Shown here: positions 44,101 through 58,968 of the stretch, in pieces | How positions within the stretch are numbered: position 1 is the first letter of the stretch | Layout of the letters: each line of letters starts with the position of its first letter | Assembly (NCBI GenBank): GCA_000467715.1 | Contig: AJFK01000930.1 | Location: forward strand, 1 to 64,000 | Length of the DNA stretch: 64,000 nt | Source of the DNA: Hysterium pulicare CBS 123377 | Taxonomy: Eukaryota > Ascomycota > Dothideomycetes > Hysteriales > Hysteriaceae | Direction: 5' to 3' | The notes under the pieces: generated by a model | Databases searched by the model: none | Seen by the model: the letters and a program-made list of their open reading frames with translations, nothing else | Told to the model about the DNA's origin: nothing | Translations under genes and position numbers: made by a program

Positions 44101-47100
44101 CTAAGATTGGAGTGCTGATGAGTATATCAAAATGTAGCTTGCTAGCTCTCTCTTGAATCTGACTAGCCTGATTGGCAGCAGCCTGGCGTGCAGCGTTGAA
44201 TATCGCCTGCATTTTACCGAACTTTACTCCGAATTCCATGATCTTACGGAAGGGTTCTGTGAGGAAGTTGATTTTAATGGACCCAGTCTTTAAGACGATA
44301 GACGTGTCATATCCTGGATAGGCCTCCGATTCAGAGTCGAAAGTTTCATAGCTGAAGTCCGCCAAATTCTTGCCCTCAATGGTTACAAGCTGGCGCATTG
44401 GCGAGTCTTCAGCCACTCCCTGGTTGACATCATCTATCAAAGACAGATTCCCAAGCCTGCCGCCAATACGCATAGTCTTTCCCATTAGGAATATGCCGAC
44501 ATTGCCGGAATCCACGCTTAGTGTTGCCAATCTGATGCCGTCGTTATTGAGGACTACGGCGATGCGCTTGAGCTCGGCCTTGATCCGGATTTTATCAGGG
44601 TCGGCTTGGGTAGGTTTCGCTATCTGCTGTTCTTCTTGTTTTGCAGCAGCTTGTGCTTCGTCAGAATCCGATGATCCGCCGGGACTAGCGAAGGTAATCA
44701 AAACGAAGTCCAAAAGCGTGAGCAACGTCTTTCGAGTAACGATTAAGTTAATCGTGGAGACCGAAACATCTAGATTCGTCGCAATGCCCTCATATTCAGA
44801 CATGAACTCTGGAGACTCCTTGTTGACTTTGACAAATTTGAGCTGGAAGAGCTCTTTCTGTTCGGTTTCTGAGACGTCTTCGGAGGAAATAATGTTGCGG
44901 AACTCTGGCATCGGGTTCTCCTCGACATGGTCCTCCACAGCGAGAGTCTTGAGTCGCACTTCGGCGACCATTTCGAAGGGCTTCTGGTAGAACGACAGAT
45001 AGAAATGCTCCGCAATCAAATCCACTAGCAACTGATCCGGCTTCTTGCCCTCAGGATCAGAACGATATAGTGAACCTTGGAGTTTGTCGACGGTGAAATT
45101 GAACTCGAAATTACGCTGATGAAGATTGACCTCCTGTTTTGCTTTGCCTTCAGAAGGTTGCTCAAAGCTCTTCTCATTGGGATCGTCGCCTTCTTCTTCC
45201 ATGACAAGTTCGTGCTCTTGTGCAGAAAACTGGAATGACTTGGACCTAGGTCTGCCGAGCGGATCCTCACCTTCTTTGTTGGTCGGTTTTAGATTGGAAG
45301 GTCCTGAAGCGCCCGCGGCGACGACCTTGTCTCCTTCATCACCAGCGTCAAATTTGGGGATTGCTACGTCAATCAGCTTCATCAGATTCTTGTACTTGGC
45401 ATCTGATATTGACGCATGCAGCACCGGAAGGTTGCCAGATATACGGAACTTGGTAAGATCTGATGCTTTCGGTACAATACAGATTTCAACCTTGAAATCC
45501 ATGTTGATCTTGTCGACAAGGTGGAGGTTCTTTGATGTTGCTTTTTCGTCTAGCTGTGCACGTGTTTCTTCGATCGACGGCCCGATGAGAACCTGCGTTG
45601 AGTGTAACTTCAAGAGGAACTTATCGTACATTAGTCGCTCCAATTGTTTGAAATCTTCTTCGGTGTACTTCTGCTTTTGCTTTGACTGAATGTCCTTCAT
45701 GGTGTCTTTGTCAACCAACTCGCTTGTCACGCTTACGTGACCTGCGTCAAGAATAAGACAGTTGCTCGACTTCTGTGTTACAGAGTCAGGAATGATGATG
45801 AGGGGTGCCTGAAGATCTAATTGAGCGTTGAGGGTCTTGTGTTCCTGAAGAGCGAATTCCAGACCAGCACGAGTCTGTTGTCGAATGCCCTCGACCGTAG
45901 CTCCGGCAGTCTCCATAAGAGCACCAATGGACTCCATATGTCTCTCCGGAGGCTTAAAAAATTTGGCGACTTCGACAACGAACTTCGGGTTGTAGACGAT
46001 TTCCATGCCTTTCAGTTTCATGGTAAGAGCTGTATCAGCACTACCGTCGAGGGGGTTGTTTTCAAAAGAAAGCAGGAAAAATGGGTCTGCTTTTTCATCA
46101 TCCTCGCCGCCCTCTTCCTTTAAGGTCTCGTCATCATTGAGTTCTTCGATACGTTTCTCGTCTGGGATTTCTGGAACAGGCGCAGCGTCTTTGATCGTGA
46201 TGATCTGAGGGAAGAGGCTACCTTCGGTCGTACCATCATACAGCCGCATGCCCTCAAGGGCCACTTTTGCGAGAAACGAATCTGTTCGTTGCATGACTGT
46301 GGTTGTGAAAGAGTCGAACAGTAATCGCAAGATCTCGGTTTCATTGCCATGTGGATCGCGTTTGAGCGTGAAGCTACCTGTCCGCAGACTCAGGTTGACC
46401 TCCATCTTGACGTACTCCTTCGGCATATCGACTGACTCAGAGATGACCTTCTTCTCGTCAAAATCAATAGCATCGTATAACTCCTTGCGTTGTTGCTCGG
46501 ACATTTGGGCGTCATCGTCTGCATGCTCCTCCTCCTTTTGTTTACTACCCCAGGCCCATGAGGTCCAGGATTGCTTCGGAGCAGGCTTCTTCACGCCGAC
46601 ATTCTCCTTCCGGAGTTGATTCCTTGCTAGGGACCTCCAGAATCGAAGATCTTCGTACGTCAACTTCTTCTCTAGCTTATCGATCTCTTCCGTTTCCGCC
46701 GGAGTTAATTTCTCTTCTCGCTTCTTCTTCTTGAATAATTCAATGTATCTGACTCGATCGTCTCGGCGTTCCTTGAAATAACCCCAGCTCCATCTCCGAT
46801 TCCGGTCATGGATCTTGTCAAGAACAGCTTTCCCAGCGAAGCGTAACCATCCTGCAGGGTCTTCCTTTGGAGATGATTTTGGTTGGAACTTCTTGTATTC
46901 CTGATGCCGAATAAAATAATGGAAGAGGTCCACCAGCATGAGAGCGTCTCGATATTGATCCTCGTCAATGATGAAGCCGAGTTCATCGAAAAGTAAGCGC
47001 GCCTTCATCTTCGCCTTATCTGCCTTGCCAGTCTTATCCATTTCCAAACCTGCGCGACCGCTGACAGGTTTGAGAATGAACTGGTGTTCTCCAAGTTGTG

Positions 47101-47866
47101 GATTGTCGCTACTGACAATCATTCCCTTTACCTTCTCAATGAATTCATCTTGGTCAATGTGTTGCTCTTTGCGGTCTTCGCTGCCTTTTCCAGTCCCGAT
47201 CAGGGAGGCATCAGTGTCCCAGTAGACAGCAAGGGAACCCAAAGTCGCCAGCTTGTGAGTAGATTTTGAGCTGCCTTGGATAAATGTTGGCTTCCAATTT
47301 TCGTCCGTACTGATGGCACTGAATTCCGCAAGGGTGATTCCCAGAGCAAATGGGTGGCCTGGATCCGAGATCGAGTCTTCGTATCTAATATGAATGTTCT
47401 TTACCGTGACTTGGACGTTATCCACAATGGCAGTGACCAAACTGGCCGTAAAGCTCTGGCTTTTCTGCTGTTCTTCGGCACTCATACCCTCAGTATTACG
47501 TTCCTTGAGCAATTCTGCGCTGTCCAGCTTTTCCATCTTCACGGCGTGAGCCCGCCGCTCTTCTTCTTCAGCGTCATACTCGGCATCCTCTTTCGGAGCA
47601 GCCAATATGAACACATCCTCAATATTGATCTTCAGTGGCTTCCCTCGGAGATTTGACCACGGTATCGATAGTGTGAGCTGCCCGAGGTGCCCTGCAATGA
47701 CATTTAGGGGGAGGTGGAGCTGATCCAAGGCCTCTCGACGAAGCTCTAGATTCCGCAGCTTCACATCGCCAGACCATATTCCAACGTTTAATTGCTTTGG
47801 ATCGAAGTTCTGGACATACATGCCCAAGAACCGATTGAGCAAATTGGCGACGAGTCCCTCAAGCAT
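38107..47866 (-). CDS. VPS13: Vps13 lipid-transfer protein
   Basis: Bridge-like protein that moves phospholipids between membranes at contact sites (ER, mitochondria, vacuole, endosome). Four exons: 47866-41415, 41364-41044, 40990-40630 and 40575-38107; introns of 50, 53 and 54 bp; 3200 aa, the normal fungal length. The N-terminal chorein domain begins MLEGLVANLLNRFLGMYVQN and SGDVKLRNLELRREAL. Long beta-rich repeats with acidic linkers follow (for example the acidic stretch near 590 and a PPQPPRPGS linker near 1770). The Vps13 adaptor-binding (VAB/SHR-BD) region starts about 1925 (PYRIRNYTGFSLDVWPEG) and continues past FRSPLLVENNTQIPVELG. The last exon carries the APT1-like and ATG2_C-like amphipathic part (GIAKGASSFVKKSVFGFSDS) and the C-terminal PH-like domain. 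No break is seen. Confidence 0.96.
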
Positions 47867-48585
47867 AGCGAAGAGGGGTGACCGTTACCCAGGCCGGGGG
47901 GGGAGTGAGAATAGGTGTGAAATTGGGTCGAGGGGTCCGTTACGTCGTGAAATTTCGTGAATTCATAGGGTATGTCAAGATTGTACTCGTAGAGGGCGTT
48001 CGTAGGGCAAAATGGTGGAGTAAACACGTAGCGGGGCCTTGGAGGATTTGCAGCAAGGCTGTTTGCTGAGCCACGACAACTTCAAGAATGCAAGGACGCA
48101 ATCATTAAACAAGTGAAGGAGGTAAAGTCACACAGAACAGTGGCAACAGAATCAGAGGACACGCAAACGAACTATAGTGGTGGGGGATTCAGGATTCCTC
48201 TACGAGTCAGGCTCTTCCATACACACTCTAGAACAGGAAATGACGTCGGAGGTTTTAGCTCTGCCGCATCACGTGCGCAAAATTGTTTCAATGGATCGGC
48301 ATCCCGACCACTCATCCGCCCAAGCCATTAAGCACCATCGTGAAAACATTCCGGCACCGAATTTCAAACTCCGAGGTCGAATAGGACGACAAATCCGTAA
48401 CGTACGGCTCAAGGGCTGTACTTCTCTGGTCTCATTCGCATCCCTCTTCCAAGACACTCTCGACCTACCGTTCTACACCATCGCGATAGCCCTCTACCTA
48501 GGTCCTTGTCTAATAGTCCTCTACTTGTCTACAAAGGCCTCATTTTCGCACTCCTCCATCAATCTTCAATTCAATTACCGCAACA
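47867..48585. other. Divergent promoter, VPS13 / DUF3128 gene
   Basis: Bidirectional upstream region of about 720 bp. No gene is seen; a CT/CA-rich leader precedes the plus-strand gene. Confidence 0.5.
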
Positions 48586-49137
48586 ATGGGTTGGCTATGG
48601 GCCTCAAACCCCGATTCGAGTAAACCACAACCTTCATCTCAGCCAACGCAGACCTCCGCATCGACCACTCCTTCATCCACTTCGAATCCTCCATCAAACC
48701 CCCCAACCTCCTCCTCCCCCTCCTCCTCAGACCCAGACTCCGACTTCCACGCCGCCTTCCCTCACCTCGCCCCCCAAACCCCCCAACCAGACGACTCAAC
48801 AACCTCCACCTCCCACTCCCCCTATCCATCAACCCTCTCCTGCCGCGCCGCCTTCGACAGCGCCTTCTACTGCCAATCGCTCGGCGGCAAGTTCAACGAC
48901 ATCTACCGCTACGGTTCCCTCCGTTCGTGTTCCGACCACTGGTCCGATTTCTGGTTTTGTATGCGGATAAAGAGCAAGCCTGAGAAAGAGAAACGGCGGC
49001 TCGTGGAGGAGTTTTACAGGGGCAAGGAGGAGAAGATTAGGGCGGGAAGGAATAGTGAGGAGGTTTGGGGGGTTAGAGGAGTTGGGGAGGAGGTTAGGGG
49101 CGCTTTTGCGGAGGGGGTGGATGGGGAGGGGAGGTGA
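48586..49137 (+). CDS. EMI1: DUF3128 / Emi1-like twin-CX9C protein
   Basis: A 183-aa, intronless protein. Residues 8-82 are Ser/Pro/Thr-rich and disordered. The DUF3128 core follows: CRAAFDSAFYC (Cys86, Cys96), GGKFNDIYRYGSLRSCSDHW and CSDHWSDFWFC (Cys115, Cys125), a twin CX9C arrangement typical of mitochondrial intermembrane-space proteins folded by Mia40. A basic helix (KPEKEKRRLVEEFYRGKEE) and a Gly/Glu/Val tail end the protein. Yeast Emi1 is needed for early meiotic gene induction and respiratory function. The symbol is by family; orthology is not tested. Confidence 0.88.
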   Translation: MGWLWASNPDSSKPQPSSQPTQTSASTTPSSTSNPPSNPPTSSSPSSSDPDSDFHAAFPHLAPQTPQPDDSTTSTSHSPYPSTLSCRAAFDSAFYCQSLGGKFNDIYRYGSLRSCSDHWSDFWFCMRIKSKPEKEKRRLVEEFYRGKEEKIRAGRNSEEVWGVRGVGEEVRGAFAEGVDGEGR

Positions 49138-49778
49138 TGTATGGGATGGGAAGATGGGTACGAGGATGCTCTCGTTGTAAGATAGATAGGAGTTATTGAT
49201 CAAGACGATACCCGCTGAAGGACAGCATGTAAATATGTAGAATCTCGCATCGCATTAGATTACAGGTCACAAGTCACTTTTCCATTAGCACTCCACAAGG
49301 GGTGTCATCATTCATCGTTCTCGAGGGTGGGTCTTTCCCTACCACCGTCTTTACCACCGGTCTACAAAGCCGACTTAGACTCTGAGAAGAGCATGAAAGC
49401 AAGTTGCCATCCTTATGACTTGTCGGAAAATAGTATATAGAATAAGACCTCCCAGACTTGTGCCGTTAAATGAGTTCACAATACGACTAATGATGTCACA
49501 CTTTGTGCTCCTTGCAATTTTGGATAATTTGAAATCATACTATTCCACTACTCATTAGAGTACATACATAGGCGCAAAACTTTTTCAGCCTCCGCCATTC
49601 GTAAACTTCATAATAGTATAGAAAGGGTAATTCATCCTGAGAATGCAGTCCAGTGTATGAAAAACCCCATGAGACAAAAAGAGGAAATGGCTCTCTAGCA
49701 GCCAACTAGAACTCCGATAGCCGCCCAGAAAGAGGATCTATGCATAAAGGAAAAGAAAACAGCTCAAAAATGAGTCGT
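49138..49778. other. Convergent 3' flanks, DUF3128 gene / Hsp70
   Basis: About 640 bp between convergent genes. No gene is seen. Confidence 0.5.
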
Positions 49779-51848
49779 TTAGTCAACCTCCTCGACAGTT
49801 GGGCCATCATCGGAGTGGCCACCGGCACCTCCTGGTGCACCACCTGGGAATCCACCTCCGGGCATGCCACCGCCGGGCATGCCGCCTGGCATTCCTCCCT
49901 CGCCGCCAGCACCGTAGAACTTCATCATGATCGGGTTGGCAACTCCCTCGAGCTCCTTTTGCGCTGACTCGTACTCGTCCTTTGTGGCTTGTTGGTTGTC
50001 GTCGAGCCATGCAACGGTCTTGTCGATCTCGGCCTTCAGCTTCTCCTTGTCGCCAGCCTCGAGTTTCTCTTCAATTTTTCCATCGCTCAACGTATTACGA
50101 AGACTGTACGCGTAAGACTCAAGAGCGTTCTTGGCAGAGATACGGGAGGCTTCAGCCTCGTCCTCCTCCTTGTATTTCTCGGCCTCAGCCAACATGCGCT
50201 CAATATCCTCCTTGGACAGACGGCCCTTGTCGTTGGTGATGACAATCTTGTTCGTCTTACCGGTACCCTTCTCAAGAGCTGAGACGTTCATGATGCCGTT
50301 GGCGTCCATATCGAAGGTGACCTCAATTTGGGGAACGCCCCGCGGCGCCGGAGGGATTCCAGTGAGTTCGAACTTGCCCATCAAGTTGTTGTCCTTCGTC
50401 CGTGCACGCTCACCCTCATAGACCTGGATGAGCACACCGGGCTGATTGTCGCTGAAGGTGGAGAAGACTTCGGACTTCTTCGTGGGGATAGTGGTATTTC
50501 GTTTGATGAGCGGTGTCATGACACCACCAGCGGTCTCGATACCGAGAGACAACGGAGCGACGTCCAAAAGAAGGATTTCGTTGGTTGACTTGGAAGAGGT
50601 GTCACCAGACAGGATAGCAGCCTGGACGGCAGCACCGTAGGCGACAGCCTCATCGGGGTTGATGGACTTGTTGGGCTCTTTACCATTGAAGAAGTCGGAG
50701 ACCATCTTCTGAATCTTTGGAATACGGGTGGAGCCACCGACCAAGACAATCTCGTGGACGGAAGACTTGTCGATCTTGGCATCACGGAGGACACGCTCGA
50801 CCGGCTCCATAGTGGAGCGGAAGAGGTCCTGGCAGAGTTCCTCGAAACGAGCTCGGGTGATGGAGGTGTAGAAGTCGATACCTTCATAGAGAGAGTCGAT
50901 TTCGATGGAAGTCTGGGCAGATGAGGAGAGAGTTCGCTTGGCACGCTCGCAAGCAGTGCGGAGACGTCGGAGTGCTCGAGCATTTGTGGTAAGACTGCTC
51001 ATGTAGTTAGCTTTGAAACAGTATATTTGGAAATGGAAGCTCGGACTCTTTTTTATGTTTACGTTTGAATTCATTTGTGAAGTGGTTCACAAGTCGGTTG
51101 TCGAAGTCCTCTCCTCCCAAGTGAGTGTCACCGGCAGTCGACTTGACTTCGAAGATACCCTCTTCGATGGTAAGAAGAGAGACATCGAAAGTGCCACCTC
51201 CAAGATCGAAGATCAAGACGTTGCGCTCTCCAGTAGTCTTCTTGTCGAGACCGTACGCAATGGCGGCCGCTGTGGGTTCGTTGATGATACGAAGGACATT
51301 GAGACCGGCGATCAAACCAGCATCCTTTGTTGCTTGACGCTGCGAGTCGTTGAAGTAGGCAGGGACAGTGACGACAGCGTTGTTTACGGTGCCACCAAGA
51401 TATGACTCAGCGGTTTCCCTCATCTTGGTGAGAATCATAGCTGATATTTCTTCTGGCGAGAATGTCTTGTTCTCGCCCTTGAACTCGACCTGGATGTTGG
51501 GCTTTCCACCCTTGTCAATGACTTTGAAGGGGAAGTGCTTCATATCGGCTTGCACTTCAGAGTCGTTGAACTTGCGGCCGATCAGGCGCTTAGCATCGAA
51601 GACGGTGTTTGATGGATTCATGGCGACTTGGTTCTTGGCCGAGTCACCAATGAGACGTTCCGTGTCCGTGAAAGCAACAAAGGAAGGTGTTGTTCGGTTT
51701 CCCTGGTCACTAAAGAAATGTTAGCATGTAGCTGGATGAAGATGGGAGTGGATTTGACCTACTTTGCAATGATCTCAATTCGGTCATCTCGGAAGATACC
51801 TACACAGCTGTAGGTCGTCCCCAAGTCGATACCAATAGCTGGTGCCAT
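49779..51848 (-). CDS. hsp70: Cytosolic Hsp70 chaperone (SSA type)
   Basis: ATP-driven folding chaperone of the cytosol and nucleus. Three exons: 51848-51763, 51709-51047 and 50994-49779; introns of 53 and 52 bp; 654 aa. Start [17 protein letters not shown] (phosphate loop); [27 protein letters not shown] and [11 protein letters not shown] are the other Hsp70 signatures. The substrate domain begins about 395, a GGMPGG-rich segment follows, and the protein ends in PTVEEVD, the EEVD that binds TPR co-chaperones and marks the cytosolic class. Intron 2 uses a GTCCGA donor, unlike the GTANGT form of most neighbours; the resulting [17 protein letters not shown] is the conserved family sequence. A heat-shock element lies about 212 bp upstream. 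Confidence 0.97.
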
Positions 51849-52831
51849 GGTGTGTTTGTTGTTATGAAGGCGGGGTTATGAAAGAAATGGGTATCAAAGG
51901 TGTATGGTAGTAGCAGTTGCTCACAAAGTCGCTGACTTCGAGTGGTGTGAGTCTTTTGAGGGTTTGGATGTTTATGAGGAAAGAAAATTCAGTGGGAGGC
52001 AGCAGACGAGGCTTTATGAGCTTTTTGTAGCGGTGGGCTGTGAATTTTTATGACGGTTCTTCTGGAAGATTCGCTGTGGGCACGGGCCAATCAGAAGGTT
52101 CTACGACCAGCTCGACGCTTCCAGCAAACTCTGGCGGCGGCTGGATGGTGCCTGACGGCTCTACATGGAGGCAAATAAATGCGGACCGATTTTTCAGCAG
52201 AAGGGCTCTCACCTATTTGCCTTTTGGACAGCGCCCTTCAGCCTCACTGCAATTGAAACCGAAGGAAAGCCGTTGGTAGCATCCTCCGAATACGACGGGA
52301 ATTATGACACCCCGTGTGCATCTCCATATTGTGTGGAAAGGAATTGTAGATGTAGCCTGCAGCTACATATTTCCTTCACTACTTTTCTCACTATCCCCTA
52401 ATAGAGGCTGTGATACTCACTGATATCGCATTAGCTTGTGCTTGCACAGTCTGTTAATATTTGGTGACTACGCTGCATTCAGATACTTAACAAGGCATTT
52501 CGTATCTCAAGGCTAGGCATATTCGACACGGGCAATCGATAAGACATGCTTGCTTGAAGTTTGTTTCGATGCCAAACTTTAAACTTGGCACGTGATGAAA
52601 GTCCTGCCGGCAATCAAACTGACGTCAGTGCCAATTAGGTCGGAGCTCCTCAAGCTCCAACCTAAACGAGAAAGCAGCATCTCCGTCCATCCACACCTTC
52701 ATTCCCTTCGCCCACGCATCTGACTTCTCGGCTCTTTATCTCTGCGATTCTTGTTGTTCAATTGCAAGAGGTCAATTGAGTCTTGTTTTTTCTAAAGCTT
52801 CACGTCCTCTTCCGACCGCGCAATTGCAACC
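51849..52831. other. Divergent promoter, Hsp70 / DUF3429 gene
   Basis: About 980 bp upstream of both genes. The HSE is on the Hsp70 side. A CACGTG is at about 52590 and TGACGTCA at about 52620. No gene is seen. Confidence 0.5.
52060..52101 (-). promoter_or_regulatory. Heat-shock elements upstream of Hsp70
   Basis: TTCTGGAAGATTC (52060-52072) is a perfect three-unit HSE (TTC-nn-GAA-nn-TTC), extended by another TTC at 52057. GAAGGTTC (52094-52101) adds two units. They lie 212-253 bp upstream of the Hsp70 ATG, where Hsf1 would bind. Confidence 0.75.
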
Positions 52832-54090
52832 ATGTTTCGCAATGCAGCTTCTCGTCTCGCCCTGCGGTCCACTGGAACCTCAGCTGCTCACCCAGCTCGA
52901 ATATCCTTCAACCGGCCAGCTCATCAAGTACAATGGACCTCTACAGTCTGTACCTTAAGCTCGAAGCGACCGCAAAATATCGCCCTCAAGCCAGTCCAAG
53001 TGGCCCTCTTCCACCGATCTCCCACCAGGTCTTCGGTTTATGATAAGATTGATAAGGAAGCAGAGAAGAAAATGGCACAAAAGAAAATGGATGCGACACC
53101 CGAGACTGTCTCGAGTACATCAAGCGTTCATCCCATAACGTCTGAGGTCGCAACTCCGCAACCGGAGAGGGATGTGGACATGATGGCTGGAGTAAAACAT
53201 GATCTTGTACGTCGTCGCCTCTAAACCTTTCAGATCTTCTAATTGAGGTCTGACAATATCTAGATCACTATTAGAGATACTTTTTCGTTGTCCGGTGTCC
53301 CTCGTCAAGCCTATGTGATCGGCTTAGCTGGTGTGATGCCATATCTGGCAACGTCGCTCTCAACCGTCTATTGCGCCTGGGAGATCAATCACGCCGCTGC
53401 AAGCGGCGGCTATGGCTTGATGATGTCTGAAAAGACTGCCGAGGCACTGCTACATGTGCTAGAACCGTTGCAGATTGGTTACGGAGCAGTCGTAAGTGCC
53501 ATTGGAAGCTGCGCTCAGTACGCTCACAGCTGATCGCGATATAGATCATCTCTTTTCTTGGTGCTATTCATTGGGGTCTCGAATGGGCCGGCTACGGGGG
53601 TTATCAAGGCTACAAGCGCTATGCGATTGGAGTTGTCGCGCCAGCTGTTGCGTGGCCGACTATTTTGATGCCTGTGGAATCTGCTTTGATCACGCAGTTC
53701 TTGGCATTTACTTTACTCTACCACGTCGATACTCGCGCGACCTATCGTGGATGGACTCCGCCATGGTACAGCATCTATCGCTTCGTCTTGACCTTCATTG
53801 TCGGTACTAGCATCGTCGTAACTTTGATCGGCAGAGGAGAGGTTGCCCACCGCGTTAGTCGACTGCCAGGCGCTGTAGATAGGCTCACTTCCCTGCGGGA
53901 ATCTGCGCAGGACACCCTAGCAGAGGAGGAAGAAGCCCTGAAGATCCAGAACCGGGCTGAAGAGGAAGCAGAGGGCGACGAGGGCGAAGGGGGCGAAGAG
54001 GGCGAAGAGGGCGAAGAGGGTGGCGAAGACGAGAGCGAAGACAAAAGTGAAGAAGGAGGAGAAGAGGACAAGAATAAAGATGAAAAATAA
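52832..54090 (+). CDS. DUF3429/TMEM69-family mitochondrial inner-membrane protein
   Basis: Three exons: 52832-53206, 53264-53491 and 53545-54090; introns of 57 and 53 bp; 382 aa. The N-terminus is rich in Arg/Ser/Ala (MFRNAASRLALRSTGTSAA...) and suits a mitochondrial presequence. About five hydrophobic helices follow: AYVIGLAGVMPYLATSLSTV, GYGAVIISFLGAIHWGLEWAG, AIGVVAPAVAWPTILMPVES, ALITQFLAFTLLYH and FVLTFIVGTSIVVTLI. LGAIHWGLE and the GL-PRQAYV segment are characteristic of DUF3429. The C-terminal 70 residues are extremely acidic, partly built from a 9-bp DNA repeat. Function unknown; mitochondrial location is by family and presequence. Confidence 0.83.
53992..54018 (+). repeat. 9-bp coding repeat (GGCGAAGAG x3, plus degenerate flanks)
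   Basis: Three perfect GGCGAAGAG units (53992-54018), with related units on either side, encode Gly-Glu-Glu repeats in the acidic tail of the DUF3429 protein. Length variation between strains is likely. Confidence 0.85.
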
Positions 54091-56650
<2,560 letters not shown>

Positions 56651-58968
56651 TAATTGAATTTTGTTATATACCTCAATTTGGCTGCTTGCTTCGTTTCCAT
56701 TGGCTTCAGTCTCGCCTCGGATCCGGGTCAACGATAACGTTCACACGCAGCATGCCCCCTTCAGACATGAGCGTAAAGCTTCGTAGGGTGGCGGTCTCGC
56801 GGTAGTAGTTACCGAGCACTTGTAGGGCACACCGAGTCCGCACTTCTGTAGACCTACCTTTATATATCCGACGTTCTCCTGTAATAACTTCACGTACTAT
56901 TACTATTTTGTCACGATTGGTTTTAATCATGAATCTTTCTCAATGCATTGCAGTGCGGGGCAGGTATAGAAGGTGGAGAGGACGCTAAGAAAGATATAGT
57001 CTAGAAGACGGCTTTCATCTCCTCATCGCCATGTTACATCCTCTCTTCAGGCTGAATCTTGTCCACTGCGACTAGGTCGCAAATACGGTGCTCACCGAAT
57101 TACTTGTTCCACTGCTCAAATCGTCGAGCGTTCTGCCGATTTAGCTGGCCGTGCAGGCGGGGGGGAAAGGATTTCCTCCAGTAAGTTCTCTGAATCCAAC
57201 GATTGGCTGGCTGATGAACTTGCTACCACACCTCTGACGTGAAGTTCTCGCAGCGTTCGATCCGGGCATAGTTGGCTCTGCAAGAAGCGTGCTCGATGAT
57301 CATTCATGTCAAATGGTCGCCGTCAGACTTGCTGGGCGGTGTAAGGAGTCTCCAGCACTGAGGAACGTGCTCAAAGGGTCCCAGACTGAGAAATCCGAAA
57401 TGGTGCCACCTGATGCAGACACTTCATGCAATATCGACTAAACCGACGGTCTTGGATGGCGTGCTGCTGGGAGAGTTCTGGAAATTCCTGATTCCTTCTG
57501 GAAGAAGCAGCAAATTGGAAGGCTTCGCGATGCCGCAACTCATTATCACACTTCTTCTCTGCCGCATATAGCTGTCAGAATCTGTCCGAGACCGAGCAAG
57601 ACATTATAGGATGCGCCCCGCGGTACCGGGCAGCTGGGCGGCCATGTGGTCCACAGTTCGTCCGCGTACCGCTCCTGTCATTTCGTTCGGCATTTTGCCG
57701 TGCTCAGTGCAAAAGGCGACTCATGCCGTGCAGAGGGCAAAGCGAAGCGTGGATATATGGCCTGAAGCCCAGGCAAAACGCGACAATGGTTTACAGTTTA
57801 TGCTATCCCAGCACGCACGGCCTCGCTGGCCACGCGGTGAACATGAAGCTGAGATAACCGTGCGTCGTCCCAGCAGCAGCCTCATAGGGTGTCATAGGGG
57901 AGCGAACCTGGGGCTTGGGACTTGGGACGTAACGCTTTTATTACGCCAGAACCGTCCCAGTGCAGGCTGTCGGTGGCAGTCCTCTGTTCTGCATCTGCGC
58001 AATCTAACTGGCTTACTGCCGGGGCGTTTTTCTTTTGACGTTTGTTCCTGCTGCTCTGCAGGTCCAACAACAGCGCCGCAGCAGCCAGAGGACCATGGAG
58101 ATGCGCGCGCACATCAGCGGCTGAGGATGACGCTCGCACCCATCGCCGTTTCAAGGATCCGTCACGAGAGCCGGATGAGGAGGCCTGAATCAGGGCATGC
58201 CTCCAGCATCGACATTGGCTCGGCCATGGAGTATTAATACGGCGCGTTATAACCCACGCTGCAAGAGGCCGACCGTTTAAAAGGCCTCCCAAGGGCCCCC
58301 GGCAGCCAAGCGATGGAGTGGTGCAGCCACAGGAGTTGTTCCCGAGCCTCACCCCACTCTGCTGCATCTGTCCCACAACGGCCCGGCCTCAAAACCCCAC
58401 GCATCCTTCCTTCGAGCTGTCAACGTGGAACCCAGGACGTAGATCAGCTCGCTATGTGTGAGTACAGCGCTGCGGATGATGCTAGAAGCCATCCCCTGTC
58501 ATACTGCCCGTCACCTCATCGTTCTCCCTGTCTCTTCCAAGGAACCCTTTCGACAGCGGCTCGCCGAAAGCGGAACCACTTCAAACATGCTCTCCCTTCC
58601 CAGCTATAATACTCTCCGACCACTCGGCCGGCCGGGTTCACGGTCTGCATGCTGAGCACTTAGCAGAAGTGCCTTGCTGCATCGTTACAGGAAGCTTGAG
58701 AGCCCCACAGCTTTTGGTCCTAGTCATTGGGGACGAAGCCAGCCAAACGGGGACCTTCCAGGCCCGCTTGCATGACCCTGCTTGAGTCGAGGAGCCTTAC
58801 TGACATCAGACGCACTATATTATGGGTCGGTCCGGCGCACATCTCTTCTATCAACCAAAAAAGCAACTTGAAAAGTCATTCTATCTTTTCTAGCCACTAT
58901 CACCTGTCGAATCTCTCACCACTCTTCTCCGTCATTCATCTCTACGACTCCCGCTGCTCTTCATCGGC
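56651..58968. other. Gene-poor, partly GC-rich 2.3 kb
   Basis: No gene is supported. The 57.5-58.7 kb part is clearly more GC-rich than the rest of the window, with long frames on both strands that look non-coding. The last 150 bp (CTTCTATCAACC..., then CACTCTTCTCCGTC...) form the TC-rich leader of the cysteine-rich gene at 58969. Confidence 0.45.

Noticed and set aside
56706-56930. 74-codon minus-strand frame (ending in MLRVNVIVDPDPRRD) after glycerol kinase
   Set aside because: The tail looks protein-like, but the frame contains a TATA-like stretch, has no domain or signal, and no supporting exons were found.
57611-58376. Long overlapping frames on both strands (208 and 164 codons)
   Set aside because: Located in GC-rich DNA where stops are rare; amino-acid mix is rich in Arg/Ser/His/Cys on both strands and no domain appears.
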